64,000 nt of DNA from an alpha proteobacterium BAL199 (GTDB lineage: Bacteria > Pseudomonadota > Alphaproteobacteria > Thalassobaculales > Thalassobaculaceae), in the NCBI GenBank assembly GCA_000171835.1, contig ABHC01000001.1, positions 124,001 through 188,000 of the forward strand, given 5' to 3'. Both the position numbers and the translations under genes were made by a program. Positions 35,057 through 44,525 of the stretch are shown piece by piece; positions within the stretch are counted from its first letter, which is position 1; every line of letters begins with the position of its first letter. The notes below the pieces were generated by a model that did no database searches, was not told the DNA's origin, and saw nothing but the letters and a program-made list of their open reading frames with translations.

Positions 35057-36544
35057 TCAGTGCCCCATGAGACGCTCAAGGGCGCCGGGCTTATCGTGGA
35101 TCGCGAGCTTGTCGACGATGGTCTCGCTCGCTTCGTTGAGGCCGATGATGTCGACTTCGGCGCCTTCCCGACGGAACTTCAGCACGATGGTGTCCAGGGC
35201 GGCCACACTGGAGATGTCCCAGATGTGGGCCCGGCGCACGTCGATCGTCACTTTCTCCAGGGCTTCCCGGAAATCGAAGGCGGCCGCGAAGTCATCCGCC
35301 GAGGCGAAGAACACCTGACCTTCGACAACATAGGTCCGAGCGGCGCCGTCATCCGAAAGGGTCGACGTGACCCGGAAGATCTGCGCGATCTTCCACGAGA
35401 AGAAGATCCCCGACAGCAGCACTCCGACCAGCACGCCGATCGCCAGGTTGTGGGTAGCGACGACGCCGATCACGGTCGCCAGCATCACGATCGACGAGCT
35501 GCGCGGATGGTGCTTCAGGTTGCGGATCGATGCCCAGCTGAACGTACCGATCGACACCATGACCATGATCGCGACCAGGGCGGCCATCGGGATCAGCTTG
35601 ACCCATTCGCCCAGGACGACGATCAGGAACAGCAGGAAGATGCCGGCGCAGAATGTCGACAGCCGGCCGCGGCCGCCGGACTTCACGTTGATCACCGACT
35701 GGCCGATCATCGCGCAGCCGGCCATGCCGCCGATGAACCCGGTGGCGACGTTGGCGATGCCCTGGCCGACGCATTCGCGGTTCTTGTCGCTCTTGGTGTC
35801 GGTCAACTCGTCGACGACCGAGGCGGTCATCAGTGATTCCAGCAGGCCGACCGCGGCGATCGCCGCCGAGTACGGCAGCACGATCAGCAGCGTCTCGAGG
35901 GTCAGCGGTACGTCCGGCAGCAGGAACACCGGCAGGGTCGACGGCAACTCACCCATGTCGCCGACGGTGCGCAGGTCGAGATCGAGGCCGATGGTGAGCG
36001 CGGTCAGGACGACGATGCAGACCAGGGGTGACGGCACCACCTTGGTCAGGCGCGGCAGCAGGTAGATGATGCCCAGTCCGGCAGCCACCATGATGTAGGT
36101 CAGGTATGGCACGTCGATCAGTTCGGGCAGCTGGGCCATGAAGATCAGGATCGCCAGGGCGTTGACGAAGCCGGTCATCACCGAGCGCGAGACGAACCGC
36201 ATCACGTAGCCGAGCCGGAACACCCCCGCGCCGATCTGCAGCACGCCGGCCAGCACCGAGGCGACCAGCAGGTATTGCAGGCCGTAGTCGCGGACCAGGG
36301 TGACCATCAGCACGGCGGTTGCGGCGGTCGCGGCCGAGATCATCCCGGGTCGGCCACCGGCGATCGCGGTGATCACGGCGATCGAGAACGATGCGTAGAG
36401 CCCGACCTTGGGATCGACGCCGGCGATGATCGAGAACGCGATGGCCTCTGGAATCAACGCCAAGGCGACCACCAGTCCGGCCAGCACATCGCCGCGGATG
36501 TTGCCGAGCCATTCGTCGCGCAACCGCAACACCGAGAATGTCAT
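35057..36544 (-). CDS. SulP-family anion transporter with STAS domain
   Basis: A 495-residue membrane transporter. About eleven spans fill residues 15-380, starting with the family motif DVLAGLVVALALIPEAIAFSIIAGVDP and including GGMAGCAMIGQSVIN. A STAS domain (about 395-490; VEGQVFFASADDFAAAFDF) ends the protein. SulP members carry sulfate, bicarbonate or dicarboxylates; the substrate is not fixed by the sequence. It is the first gene of an operon with the tandem Usp protein. AAGGAG lies upstream of the start. Confidence 0.92.
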   Translation of the reverse strand: MTFSVLRLRDEWLGNIRGDVLAGLVVALALIPEAIAFSIIAGVDPKVGLYASFSIAVITAIAGGRPGMISAATAATAVLMVTLVRDYGLQYLLVASVLAGVLQIGAGVFRLGYVMRFVSRSVMTGFVNALAILIFMAQLPELIDVPYLTYIMVAAGLGIIYLLPRLTKVVPSPLVCIVVLTALTIGLDLDLRTVGDMGELPSTLPVFLLPDVPLTLETLLIVLPYSAAIAAVGLLESLMTASVVDELTDTKSDKNRECVGQGIANVATGFIGGMAGCAMIGQSVINVKSGGRGRLSTFCAGIFLLFLIVVLGEWVKLIPMAALVAIMVMVSIGTFSWASIRNLKHHPRSSSIVMLATVIGVVATHNLAIGVLVGVLLSGIFFSWKIAQIFRVTSTLSDDGAARTYVVEGQVFFASADDFAAAFDFREALEKVTIDVRRAHIWDISSVAALDTIVLKFRREGAEVDIIGLNEASETIVDKLAIHDKPGALERLMGH

Positions 36545-36858
36545 TCAGGAAGCTCCTTACCTGCCCTGCTGTGGGCAGGACACAATCGAGCGGACGTCCG
36601 GAGACCGTGACATCCGTAACGCGATGTCGATGAGGCGCCAGCAGGTTGCCGCAATAGAGCGGTGCAGCGCCAGATCGGGTTGATGGGATCATGCTGCACT
36701 GCAGCAATCAACTCATGAGATACCCTTTCAGGGGCCGTCAGGCAAGCCCGGAGATGATTTGAGAGGCTTCAAAGCGCTCGGTTGGGGTATCGGCACGGGC
36801 TGTTCCTCGGGGGTGATGGGTTTGGGGCGGGGTGAAAGTTCGGGTCATTTACGAGGCG
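36545..36858. other. Intergenic stretch upstream of sulP, no gene seen
   Basis: Apart from the hairpin at 36560-36579 and the likely sulP promoter, I see no convincing reading frame or RNA gene here. It separates the sulP operon from the RTX gene group. Confidence 0.5.
36560..36579 (-). promoter_or_regulatory. Leader hairpin just before the sulP ribosome-binding site
   Basis: CCTGCCC and GGGCAGG form a perfect 7-base stem with a 6-base loop. In the messenger it lies directly before the AAGGAG ribosome site of sulP. It may influence translation; this is inferred from position only. Confidence 0.35.
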
Positions 36859-36954
36859 GATCCGACCAATGAATTCGCGCTCGGCGAGGGCAACACCCTG
36901 GTCTTGAAGAGTGTGAATGCCAGTCAGCCGCAATCGGACTGGTTCACTTTCGTG
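36859..36954 (+). pseudogene. Decayed C-terminal fragment of a third RTX paralogue
   Basis: The plus frame reads FALGEGNTLVLKSVNASQ and QSDWFTFV. This matches the last residues of both large proteins downstream ([27 protein letters not shown]), but the stop codon is lost and the frame runs on. Base-level similarity to 39904-39988 is clear. No repeats remain upstream, so most of the gene has gone. Confidence 0.75.
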
Positions 36955-37261
36955 TATTGCTTCTACGAACTGGATCGGTGCAGTCCGGTTCGGTTCATCG
37001 GTCACGGTTTCTCTGCGAACAGTGCCGGCCCTGAGTAATAGGAAATATCCTTAACCTTCAGCTCCAAGCATTACCTTACAGGTTTGCTTCGCAGTCCTGG
37101 ACGACCTGCAGATCAGGGTCGTTGACGTCGGTGCGTTAACGTTAAATTATTAGATATAGCGTTAAAATGCGCATCAAATACGCTTAAAGGCATGATCGCG
37201 ACTGGCGATCACCCCAAAATCCGAATCTCGCGCCACCTGTTTGTTCGAAGGACAAGCACCC
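36955..37261. other. AT-rich intergenic region before the first RTX gene
   Basis: No gene is seen. The part at 37133-37190 is unusually AT-rich for this genome and holds repeated GTTAA elements (GCGTTAACGTTAAATTATTAG, then GCGTTAAAATG). It is the probable promoter region of the RTX gene at 37262. Confidence 0.45.
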
Positions 37262-39991
37262 ATGACCGGTATCCACATCTGTGTGCCGACTCATACCACC
37301 ACGCTGCTGATCGTCGACGCTGAGGTTGATGACGCGTCCCTGTTGATCGCCGGTCGGCAGCCCGGGATCGACGTTCTGCGTCTGACGCCCGGCGGACGCG
37401 GGCTGCAGCAAATTGCCGAGTATCTGGCTAACCGGCACGGGATCGCGTCGCTGCACATCCTGAGCCATGGCGAGCCGGGCGCGCTGCAACTGGCAGGCGA
37501 ACGGATCGACGTGCCGGCGCTGGCGATTCAACGGGGCGTTCTGGGCGATATTGCCGACTCGCTGGCAACTGACGCGACGGTCACCCTGTATGGCTGTTCG
37601 GTGGCAGCGGGGAAGCTTGGTCGCGGTTTCCTGGAGTACCTTGAAGCATCCCTTGGTGCCGATGTCGCTGCTTCGGTGAGCCCGGTCGGGGCTGCGGGGC
37701 TTGGCGGCGGATGGACTGTGCGCGGCCGTGACGGAGCGGCGTTTGAACCGGCGTTTGCTGCTGAAGCGCGGGCTGCCTTTCCAGGATTGCTGGCGAACAC
37801 CACCGGTACCGCTGCTGCCGAGGTCCTGTCCGGTACGGCGGGCGACGACACCATCTCGGCGTTGGACGGGAACGACACCGTCTCCGGCCTTGACGGCAAT
37901 GATCTGCTGTATGGCGATGCCGGGAACGACACGCTGTACGGCGGCGGCGGTGTCGACACGCTGTACGGCGGTGTTGGGAATGACTTCCTGTACGGCGAGA
38001 CCGGCAACGACCTGCTGTTCGGCGAAGACGGCAATGATGGCATGTCGGGTGGCGTCGGCGACGACACCTTGTATGGCGGAAACGGCAACGACACGTTGAT
38101 CGGTAGCAGCGGAGCCGATCGTCTGTACGGCGGCGACGGCAACGACTGGATGTGGGGCGGGAGGGGCGACGACCTGCTGTACGGCGGGAACGGTGCTGAC
38201 ACTCTTTCCGGTGGCGATGGCGTCGACTCGCTCTACGGCGAAGCCGACGACGATCTGATCAGCGGTTTCAGCGGCGACGACATCCTGTTCGGTGGGGCCG
38301 GCAACGACACGCTCCGCGGCAACGCCCAGAACGACACGCTGTCCGGCGGCCTTGGCAACGACGCACTGTCCGGTGGCGCCGACGACGACGTGCTGTCTGG
38401 CGGTGGCGGTGACGACCTGCTGTACGGCGGTTCCGGTTTCGACACCCTGGTCGGCGGTTCCGGCAACGACACGTTTACCGGCAGCGCGTCGGACCACAAC
38501 GGTGACACGATTTCGGACTTCGCGGTCGGCGACAGCATCATCGTGACCGGTGTCGACCTGTCGTCGCTGAACGGCACGACCGCCAGCGGCACGCTCGCGA
38601 CCGGGAATATTGGCATCACCTTGACCGGAATCACCTCGGCGAACGGCACGTTCGCGGCGACGTTCGACAACACCAACACGACGATCACGCTGGTCGCGCC
38701 GGTCGTCGACAGCGGCGGTGGTGGAGGTGGCAGTGGCGGGGGAACCGGCACGCTGGTGGTGAACGACACATCGACGACGAACACCACCGGGGGCGCTCGC
38801 ACCATCTCCAACAGTGGCAGTTCGCCCGGCAGTGCGGCGATCGTGCAGAACACCGGCAACAACAACAACGTGGTGACCGCCACTCTGCCGGGTTCGGTCA
38901 GCATCACCTCGGAGGGCCCGGCGACGGCGCAGTCCGGCACGGATGCGGTCACCACCCTGGTGTCGGCGATTCAGGCCCGCGGATCGACCGGCACCACCGG
39001 CCTGGTTTCGAACGCCCAGACCTTCCTGACCAGGCTCGGCACCACCTCCACGCTGGATATCCGCACCATCGTGCCGACCCAGTCGTCGGGCGTGACCACG
39101 GACGACCCGATCGTGATCACCGGCAGCCCCGGGTCGAGCCAGTCGGAAGCCTTCGTCATCGACATGCGCTCGATCTCGGGCAAGGTGCTGCAGGTCGACA
39201 ACATCGAGTTCGTGTCGATCATCGGCTCGGCCCGGGTGATCGGCGGCTCGGGTAACAACTACGCGGTCGGCGACGACAGCGCGCAGTTCATCTCGCTGGG
39301 CGAGGGCGACGACACGCTGTACGGCGGCGACGGCAACGACACCATTGGCTCCGCCAGCGGCAACGATGCGCTGTTCGGCGATGGCGGCAACGACACCGTC
39401 AACGGCGGTACCGGCAACGATACGGTGTGGGGTGGAACGGACGCCGACGTGGTCTACGGCAACCAGGACGCTGATGTGGTCTATGGCAACCAGGGCAACG
39501 ACACATTGTTCGGCGGCCAGGGCAACGACACGGTGTTCGGCGGCCGGGATGCCGATTTGGCGTACGGCAACCTGGGCGACGACGTTGTGTACGGCAATCT
39601 CGGTAACGACACGCTCTACGGCGGCGACGGCAACGACGTGCTTTACGGTGGTGCCGGCGACGATACGATGATCGGCGGCGCGGGCAACGACACGTTCCAG
39701 GGCGGTCTGGGCAACGACCTGATCTCCACCGGAGCCGGCAACGATCTCATCGCGATAAGCGCTGGCAATGGGGCGGACACGGTGTCCGACTTCGACGGCG
39801 CGTCGGGCGACCGGGTCCAGGTTGCCTCCAACATCAACGGTGGTTCGATCGACACCTTCGCCGAATTGCAGGCGGCGTCGACCAACAATGCCGACGGCAA
39901 CGTCGTAATCGCGCTCGGCGGCGGCAACACCCTGACCTTGATGGGGGTGAACACCAGCCAGTTGCAATCGGACTGGTTCACCTTCGTCTGA
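37262..39991 (+). CDS. DUF4347/RTX calcium-binding repeat protein, copy 1
   Basis: A 909-residue protein without a Sec signal. Residues about 15-175 are a DUF4347 domain ([41 protein letters not shown]). RTX nonapeptide repeats (GGxGxDxLx) fill about 185-410, followed by a short cadherin-like strand region and a Gly-rich hinge. A conserved segment (about 510-680) has [13 protein letters not shown] and [15 protein letters not shown] second RTX block follows (about 680-835), then a tail ending LQSDWFTFV. Such proteins leave the cell by type I secretion and fold on Ca2+; no type I exporter is in the window. AAGGA lies 9 bases before the ATG. Confidence 0.88.
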   Translation: MTGIHICVPTHTTTLLIVDAEVDDASLLIAGRQPGIDVLRLTPGGRGLQQIAEYLANRHGIASLHILSHGEPGALQLAGERIDVPALAIQRGVLGDIADSLATDATVTLYGCSVAAGKLGRGFLEYLEASLGADVAASVSPVGAAGLGGGWTVRGRDGAAFEPAFAAEARAAFPGLLANTTGTAAAEVLSGTAGDDTISALDGNDTVSGLDGNDLLYGDAGNDTLYGGGGVDTLYGGVGNDFLYGETGNDLLFGEDGNDGMSGGVGDDTLYGGNGNDTLIGSSGADRLYGGDGNDWMWGGRGDDLLYGGNGADTLSGGDGVDSLYGEADDDLISGFSGDDILFGGAGNDTLRGNAQNDTLSGGLGNDALSGGADDDVLSGGGGDDLLYGGSGFDTLVGGSGNDTFTGSASDHNGDTISDFAVGDSIIVTGVDLSSLNGTTASGTLATGNIGITLTGITSANGTFAATFDNTNTTITLVAPVVDSGGGGGGSGGGTGTLVVNDTSTTNTTGGARTISNSGSSPGSAAIVQNTGNNNNVVTATLPGSVSITSEGPATAQSGTDAVTTLVSAIQARGSTGTTGLVSNAQTFLTRLGTTSTLDIRTIVPTQSSGVTTDDPIVITGSPGSSQSEAFVIDMRSISGKVLQVDNIEFVSIIGSARVIGGSGNNYAVGDDSAQFISLGEGDDTLYGGDGNDTIGSASGNDALFGDGGNDTVNGGTGNDTVWGGTDADVVYGNQDADVVYGNQGNDTLFGGQGNDTVFGGRDADLAYGNLGDDVVYGNLGNDTLYGGDGNDVLYGGAGDDTMIGGAGNDTFQGGLGNDLISTGAGNDLIAISAGNGADTVSDFDGASGDRVQVASNINGGSIDTFAELQAASTNNADGNVVIALGGGNTLTLMGVNTSQLQSDWFTFV
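37816..38495 (+). repeat. RTX nonapeptide repeat block, copy 1 (first)
   Basis: Roughly two dozen tandem GGxGNDxLY-type units of 27 bases inside the gene. Each glycine/aspartate turn contributes to a Ca2+-binding beta-roll. Confidence 0.88.
39298..39765 (+). repeat. RTX nonapeptide repeat block, copy 1 (second)
   Basis: About seventeen 27-base units, several of an unusual YGNQDAD/YGNLGDD variety in which asparagine replaces the second glycine of the repeat. The same variants recur in copy 2 in the same order. Confidence 0.85.
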
Positions 39992-40381
39992 ACACTTCCA
40001 GAGGGCTGACCACTCGTCGACCCTCGATCAAGCTCTTGCAGCGCCACCCGCCGAGACCCGGCGATTGGCGTCAGTTTCTGTTGGTCGCAACCCATTCAAC
40101 TCGCTTGTCATTGTGTGAGTACCGGATGTTCTGTCGAGCGCTGCGAGATGGTGCAGCAATGTCATCGGAACGCTCGGTGAATTGCTGTCCAGTCGTATAT
40201 ACATACAATTTTAGGTTTATTGTTGAAAGCTGAACCGAGAACGCATATCGTTTCATGCGTGGGAAGAGTTTTGTAATTTTCAATTGAAAATCGCTCTCGG
40301 CCAAAGTGCCGGGCCTAGACGAGTGCCGTGGGCGGTCCGCTGCGCTCTGCGGTTCATGAGTGCCAGAAAGGACACGCCGCG
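39992..40381. other. Intergenic region between the two RTX genes
   Basis: No supported gene in 390 bases. The part from about 40190 to 40290 is AT-rich and contains a 16-base palindrome, so it likely holds the promoter and operator of the second RTX gene. The second gene is therefore probably transcribed independently of the first. Confidence 0.5.
40276..40291. promoter_or_regulatory. 16-base perfect palindrome upstream of RTX copy 2
   Basis: ATTTTCAATTGAAAAT is perfectly self-complementary and lies 90 bases before the start at 40382, in an AT-rich stretch. A dimeric regulator could bind it. The same palindrome is not seen before copy 1. Confidence 0.5.
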
Positions 40382-43000
40382 ATGACACGCAATCCTCCGC
40401 TTCGGGCGGGTAGCGCCCATTCCGTTTCCGGTAAAGAACTCCTGGTCGTTGATTCGGCAGTCGGTGATGCATCCCTGCTGGTGAGCGGCCGACGAGCGGG
40501 AATGGATGTTCTGCATCTCGTTCCTGGCAGGCGCGGGTTGGAACAGATCGCCACCCATCTGGCGGGCCGGCGCGGAGTTACCTCCCTGCACATCCTCAGC
40601 CATGGTGAGCCGGGTGCGATTCTGCTCGCCGGCGAACGGGTCGACCTGCCGGCTCTGGTGATGCGGCGCGTGGCCCTGGCCGGTATCGCCGACGCCCTGG
40701 CGCCCGACGCCGAAGTGCTGTTGTACGGCTGTTCGGTGGCGGCCGGACCCCGCGGGCGTGGATTCCTCGAGTATCTCGAAGCCTCGTTGGGGGCTGATGT
40801 CGCGGCTTCCGTGAGCCCGGTCGGCGCGTCGACGCTCGGCGGTTCCTGGACGCTGCGCGGGCGCAACGGCGCCGCTGTCGACCCGGCCTTCGCGTCATCG
40901 GCACGGGCCGCCTTCCCAGGGCTGCTCGTGGCATACGCAATGGACATCTTCGGCAACGGCATCACCGGGACAGTCAACGACGACAATTTCGACGCGCTCG
41001 CCGGGGAGTTCAACGCCAACGACACGCTCAACGGGGCCGGCGGAACGGACACGCTGAACATAGCCGGGGCGCAGGGAACGCTGACCCTGACGGCGACCAC
41101 GATCACCAACATCGAGATCGTGAACATCACCGCGGGCGTCCAGGACATCTCCACCAACGACGGCAACGTCGCTGCCGGTGAGACCCTGACCGTCAACGCC
41201 TCGACCAACAGTTCCAGCGTCACCTGGAACGGCGCCGCCGAGACTGACGGCGTCTTCTCGATGACCGGTGGCAGCGGCGCCGACTCCCTGGTCGGTGGCG
41301 CCGGAGCGGATACGATTTCCGGCAATTCCGGGAATGACACGCTGCGCGGCGAAGCGGGCAACGACCGGCTCTTCGGCGGTACCGGCAACGACCAACTGTC
41401 CGGTGGCGCCGGGACCGATACCCTGTCGGGCGGCGCCGGCAATGATCTCATGTCGGGCGGGTCCGGTTTCGATACTCTGGTCGGGGGGGCCGGCAACGAC
41501 ACTTTCACCGGCAGTGCGTCGGACCACAACGGCGACACAATCTCCGATTTCGCCACCGGCGACAGCATTGTGGTGACCGGCGTCGATCTGTCGTCGCTGA
41601 ACGGCACGACCGCCAGCAGCACGCTCGCCACCGGCAGCAATGGCATCACGCTGACCGGCATCACGTCGGCCAGCGGCACGTTCGCGGCGTCGTTCAGCGG
41701 TGGCAATACGACCATTACGCTGGTTGCGCCCGTGGTCGACAACGGCGGCGGTGGCGGAACGGTGGTCGTCAACGACACGACATCGACCGACACCACCGGG
41801 GGCGCCCGCACCATCACAAACAGCGGCGGCTCGCCCGGCAGCGCGGCGGTCGTGCAGAACACCGGCAACAACGGCAATGTGGTGACCGCGACCTTGCCGG
41901 GTTCGGTCAGCATCACCTCGGAGGGCCCGGCAACGGCGCAGTCCGGCACGGATGCGGTCACCACCCTGGTGTCGGCGATTCAGGCCCGCGGATCGACCGG
42001 CACCACCGGCCTGGTTTCGAACGCCCAGACCTTCCTGACCAGGCTCGGCACCACCTCCACGCTGGATGTCCGCACCATCGTGCCGACCCAGTCTGCGGGC
42101 GTGACCACGGACGACCCGATCGTGATCACCGGCAGCACCGGGTCGAGCCAGTCGGAGGCCTTCGTCATCGACATGCGCTCGATCAGCGGCAAGGTGCTGC
42201 AGCTCGACAACATCGAGTTCGTGTCGATCATCGGCTCGGCCCGGGTGATCGGCGGCTCGGGCAACAACTACGCGGTCGGCGACGACAGCGCGCAGTTCAT
42301 CTCGCTCGGCGAGGGCGACGACACGCTGTACGGCGGCGACGGCAACGACACCATCGGCTCGGCCGACGGCGCCGACCAACTGTTCGGCGAAGGCGGCGCC
42401 GACACGGTGAACGGCGGCACCGGCGCCGACACGGTGTGGGGCGGTACCGACGCCGACGTGGCCTACGGCAACCAGGACGACGATGTGGTGTACGGCAACC
42501 AGGGCAACGACACCCTGTTCGGCGGCCAGGGCAACGACGTGGTATTCGGCGGCCAGGACGCCGACATCGTTTATGGCAACCTGGGCGACGACGTGGTGTA
42601 CGGCAATCTGGGCGATGACACGCTGTATGGCGGGGCCGGCAATGACCTCCTGTACGGCGGTGCCGGCAACGACACGCTGATCGGAGGCGTGGGCAACGAC
42701 ACGTTCCAGGGCGGTCTGGGCAACGATCTGTTCTCCACCGGAACCGGCAACGACGTCATCATTGTGAGCGCCAGCAGCGGGGCGGACACGGTCTCCGACT
42801 TCGACGGCGCGTCGGGCGACCGGGTCCAGGTTGCCTCCAACATCAACGGTGGTTCGATCGATACCTTCGCCGAGTTGCAGGCGGCGTCGACCAACAACGC
42901 CGACGGAAATGTCGAGATCGCGCTCGGCGGCGGCAACACGTTGACCCTGATGGGGGTGAACACCAGCCAGCTGCAATCGGACTGGTTCACCTTCGTCTGA
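40382..43000 (+). CDS. DUF4347/RTX calcium-binding repeat protein, copy 2
   Basis: An 872-residue paralogue of the preceding gene. DUF4347 lies at about 18-175 ([25 protein letters not shown]). A beta-strand segment unique to this copy follows (about 180-290; TITNIEIVNITAG), then a short RTX block (about 295-380), a hinge, the conserved middle segment, a second RTX block (about 642-795) and the same tail LQSDWFTFV. From about base 41880 on it is nearly identical to copy 1 at the DNA level, whereas the first third has diverged. AAAGGA lies upstream of the ATG. Likely a type I secreted adhesin or surface protein. Confidence 0.88.
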   Translation: MTRNPPLRAGSAHSVSGKELLVVDSAVGDASLLVSGRRAGMDVLHLVPGRRGLEQIATHLAGRRGVTSLHILSHGEPGAILLAGERVDLPALVMRRVALAGIADALAPDAEVLLYGCSVAAGPRGRGFLEYLEASLGADVAASVSPVGASTLGGSWTLRGRNGAAVDPAFASSARAAFPGLLVAYAMDIFGNGITGTVNDDNFDALAGEFNANDTLNGAGGTDTLNIAGAQGTLTLTATTITNIEIVNITAGVQDISTNDGNVAAGETLTVNASTNSSSVTWNGAAETDGVFSMTGGSGADSLVGGAGADTISGNSGNDTLRGEAGNDRLFGGTGNDQLSGGAGTDTLSGGAGNDLMSGGSGFDTLVGGAGNDTFTGSASDHNGDTISDFATGDSIVVTGVDLSSLNGTTASSTLATGSNGITLTGITSASGTFAASFSGGNTTITLVAPVVDNGGGGGTVVVNDTTSTDTTGGARTITNSGGSPGSAAVVQNTGNNGNVVTATLPGSVSITSEGPATAQSGTDAVTTLVSAIQARGSTGTTGLVSNAQTFLTRLGTTSTLDVRTIVPTQSAGVTTDDPIVITGSTGSSQSEAFVIDMRSISGKVLQLDNIEFVSIIGSARVIGGSGNNYAVGDDSAQFISLGEGDDTLYGGDGNDTIGSADGADQLFGEGGADTVNGGTGADTVWGGTDADVAYGNQDDDVVYGNQGNDTLFGGQGNDVVFGGQDADIVYGNLGDDVVYGNLGDDTLYGGAGNDLLYGGAGNDTLIGGVGNDTFQGGLGNDLFSTGTGNDVIIVSASSGADTVSDFDGASGDRVQVASNINGGSIDTFAELQAASTNNADGNVEIALGGGNTLTLMGVNTSQLQSDWFTFV
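41263..41525 (+). repeat. RTX nonapeptide repeat block, copy 2 (first)
   Basis: About nine 27-base GGxGxDxLx units, far fewer than in the matching block of copy 1 (37816-38495). Confidence 0.85.
42307..42770 (+). repeat. RTX nonapeptide repeat block, copy 2 (second)
   Basis: About seventeen units in the same order as the second block of copy 1, with a few GND to GAD changes. Confidence 0.85.
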
Positions 43001-43071
43001 GCTGATGCTCTACTGCCGGCTGGCGTCGCGCCAGGGTGTCTGGCGCGTCGGGTCCGTCAACGGGAGCATCC

Positions 43072-43452
43072 ATGATCGACTTCATCGACCAGCCGCCGCC
43101 GGGTTCGTCGCGGCCGTTCAGCCGTGCCGCCCGCGCCGGCAACCTCGTCTTCGTCTCCGGCCACTCGGCACCGCACGACCCGGCGAACGGCGTTCACCGC
43201 GGCGAGACCGCCGCCGAACAGGTCCGCGAAGCGCTGGCGGTGGTCGGCGAGATCCTGCGCGACGCCGGCAGCAGCCTGGAGCGGGTTGTGCAGGTGACGA
43301 TGCTGATCACCGACCCGGCCGACTATGCCACCTGCAACGCGGAATACGTGAAGCACTTCCCGGGAGGCCTGCCGGCCCGCCACACCGCCCGGTTCGGTGT
43401 GCCGACCGATGCCAAGGTCGGGTTCGCCTGCATCGCGCTGGCCGGCGACTGA
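43072..43452 (+). CDS. RidA-family protein (enamine/imine deaminase-like)
   Basis: A 126-residue member of the YjgF/YER057c/UK114 family. Family stretches are FSRAARAGNLVFVSGHSA, TAAEQVREALAVVGEILRDAG and a C-terminal KVGFACIALAGD. RidA proteins hydrolyse reactive imines made by PLP or amine-oxidising enzymes. The usual arginine of canonical RidA appears in PARHTARFGV. The ATG at 43072 has GGGAGC upstream. It opens a plus-strand group of small-molecule catabolic genes. Confidence 0.87.
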   Translation: MIDFIDQPPPGSSRPFSRAARAGNLVFVSGHSAPHDPANGVHRGETAAEQVREALAVVGEILRDAGSSLERVVQVTMLITDPADYATCNAEYVKHFPGGLPARHTARFGVPTDAKVGFACIALAGD

Positions 43453-43575
43453 ACGGCCCCGAGTTCGCGGACGCGTTGGCGGCGCAAGCCGTTGAGCTGA
43501 TTGCTCCCATGTCGTCTGATGATATGGTTTCCGCTTCAGGACATCGCATCAACACACGGCGTTTGGAATGCATTC

Positions 43576-44481
43576 ATGACGATTGGATTTATCGGCCTCG
43601 GCGGCATGGGGACCGGTCTGGTGAAGAACCTCGCCCTGAAAGGGCAGGCGGTGCGCTGCTTCGATCTGGCGCCTGAGAAAGCGCAGCGCATGGCCGAATT
43701 CGGGGCCGCGCCGGCAGCCTCGATACGCGAGGCCGCCGAGGGCGTGTCGATCCTGGCGCTGTGCGTCACCACCGCCGAAGCGGTCGAGGCGATCCTGTTC
43801 GGCGCCGATGGAGGCGTGGCCGGACTGCTGCCGGCCGGCGCCATCGTCCTGGATCACACCACGGTCAGCCCGGAGCATGTCGAGCGGATGAACGCGCGTT
43901 GTGCGGAAGTCGGTCTGCGCTACGCCGAGGCGCCGATCACCCGCACGCCGATCCACGCCGAACAGGGCCGGGTGAACGTGCTGTTCGGCGGGACGGCGGA
44001 ACTGCTCGACGAACTGCGCCCGGTGTTCGCCTGTTACGCCGAGAACGTCTTCCACGTCGGTCCGTCCGGCCACGCCATCCGACTGAAGCTGATCCACAAC
44101 TACATCGCCTTCGCCACCGTCGCGGCGTACTGCGAGGGCTTCGCGCTGGCCGCCCGCGAGGGACTGGACATGACCAAGGTGATCGACATCATTTCGTCGG
44201 CCGGTGGCAAGTCGGGGATGATGGATCTGTACGGCGAGAAGACGCTGCGCCGGGATTTCGCACCCTACATGTCGCTGGCCAACGCCGAGAAGGACGTCAA
44301 GTACTACGCCCGATGGCTGGAGGCGACCGGCCTGCCGAGCGGCATGGCCGAGGCGGTTCACCAGACCTACGTGAACGCGTCCGACCTTGGGTACGGCGGC
44401 GAAGGCTGCACGGCGGTCATCAAGCCGTACGAGCGCGCCTCCGGGGTGGAGGCTAGGCTGCCGGACGGGACCGGGTCGTAG
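43576..44481 (+). CDS. NAD(P)-dependent beta-hydroxyacid dehydrogenase (HIBADH family)
   Basis: A 301-residue enzyme. The N-terminal Rossmann domain has GFIGLGGMGTGL, and DHTTVSPEHVERM is the substrate-region motif of 3-hydroxyisobutyrate-type dehydrogenases. The catalytic lysine lies in LKLIHNYIAF. The substrate-binding motif is APITRTPIHAEQG, which departs from the usual DAPVSGG. The substrate is therefore uncertain: a beta-hydroxy acid or a related imine. It follows the RidA gene by about 120 bases. Confidence 0.87.
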   Translation: MTIGFIGLGGMGTGLVKNLALKGQAVRCFDLAPEKAQRMAEFGAAPAASIREAAEGVSILALCVTTAEAVEAILFGADGGVAGLLPAGAIVLDHTTVSPEHVERMNARCAEVGLRYAEAPITRTPIHAEQGRVNVLFGGTAELLDELRPVFACYAENVFHVGPSGHAIRLKLIHNYIAFATVAAYCEGFALAAREGLDMTKVIDIISSAGGKSGMMDLYGEKTLRRDFAPYMSLANAEKDVKYYARWLEATGLPSGMAEAVHQTYVNASDLGYGGEGCTAVIKPYERASGVEARLPDGTGS

Positions 44482-44525
44482 GGCCGCGGGAACCAGGAGA
44501 CGCGGGGCGGAGACAGGAGGACGGC

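Noticed and set aside
37184-39967. Very long minus-strand reading frame opposite RTX copy 1
   Set aside because: It mirrors the RTX repeats in an opposite frame and gives a low-complexity V/A/R/D protein without family features. GC-rich repeats keep such frames open. The same holds for the minus frames at 40895-42976 and 40354-41964.
40036-40233. Small plus-strand frame between the RTX genes
   Set aside because: Only 65 residues, no ribosome site, no conserved character, and it lies in the AT-rich control region.
37816-42770. Regular short repeats as a CRISPR array
   Set aside because: The 27-base units are in-frame codons for GGxGxDxLx without spacers, so they are RTX repeats.
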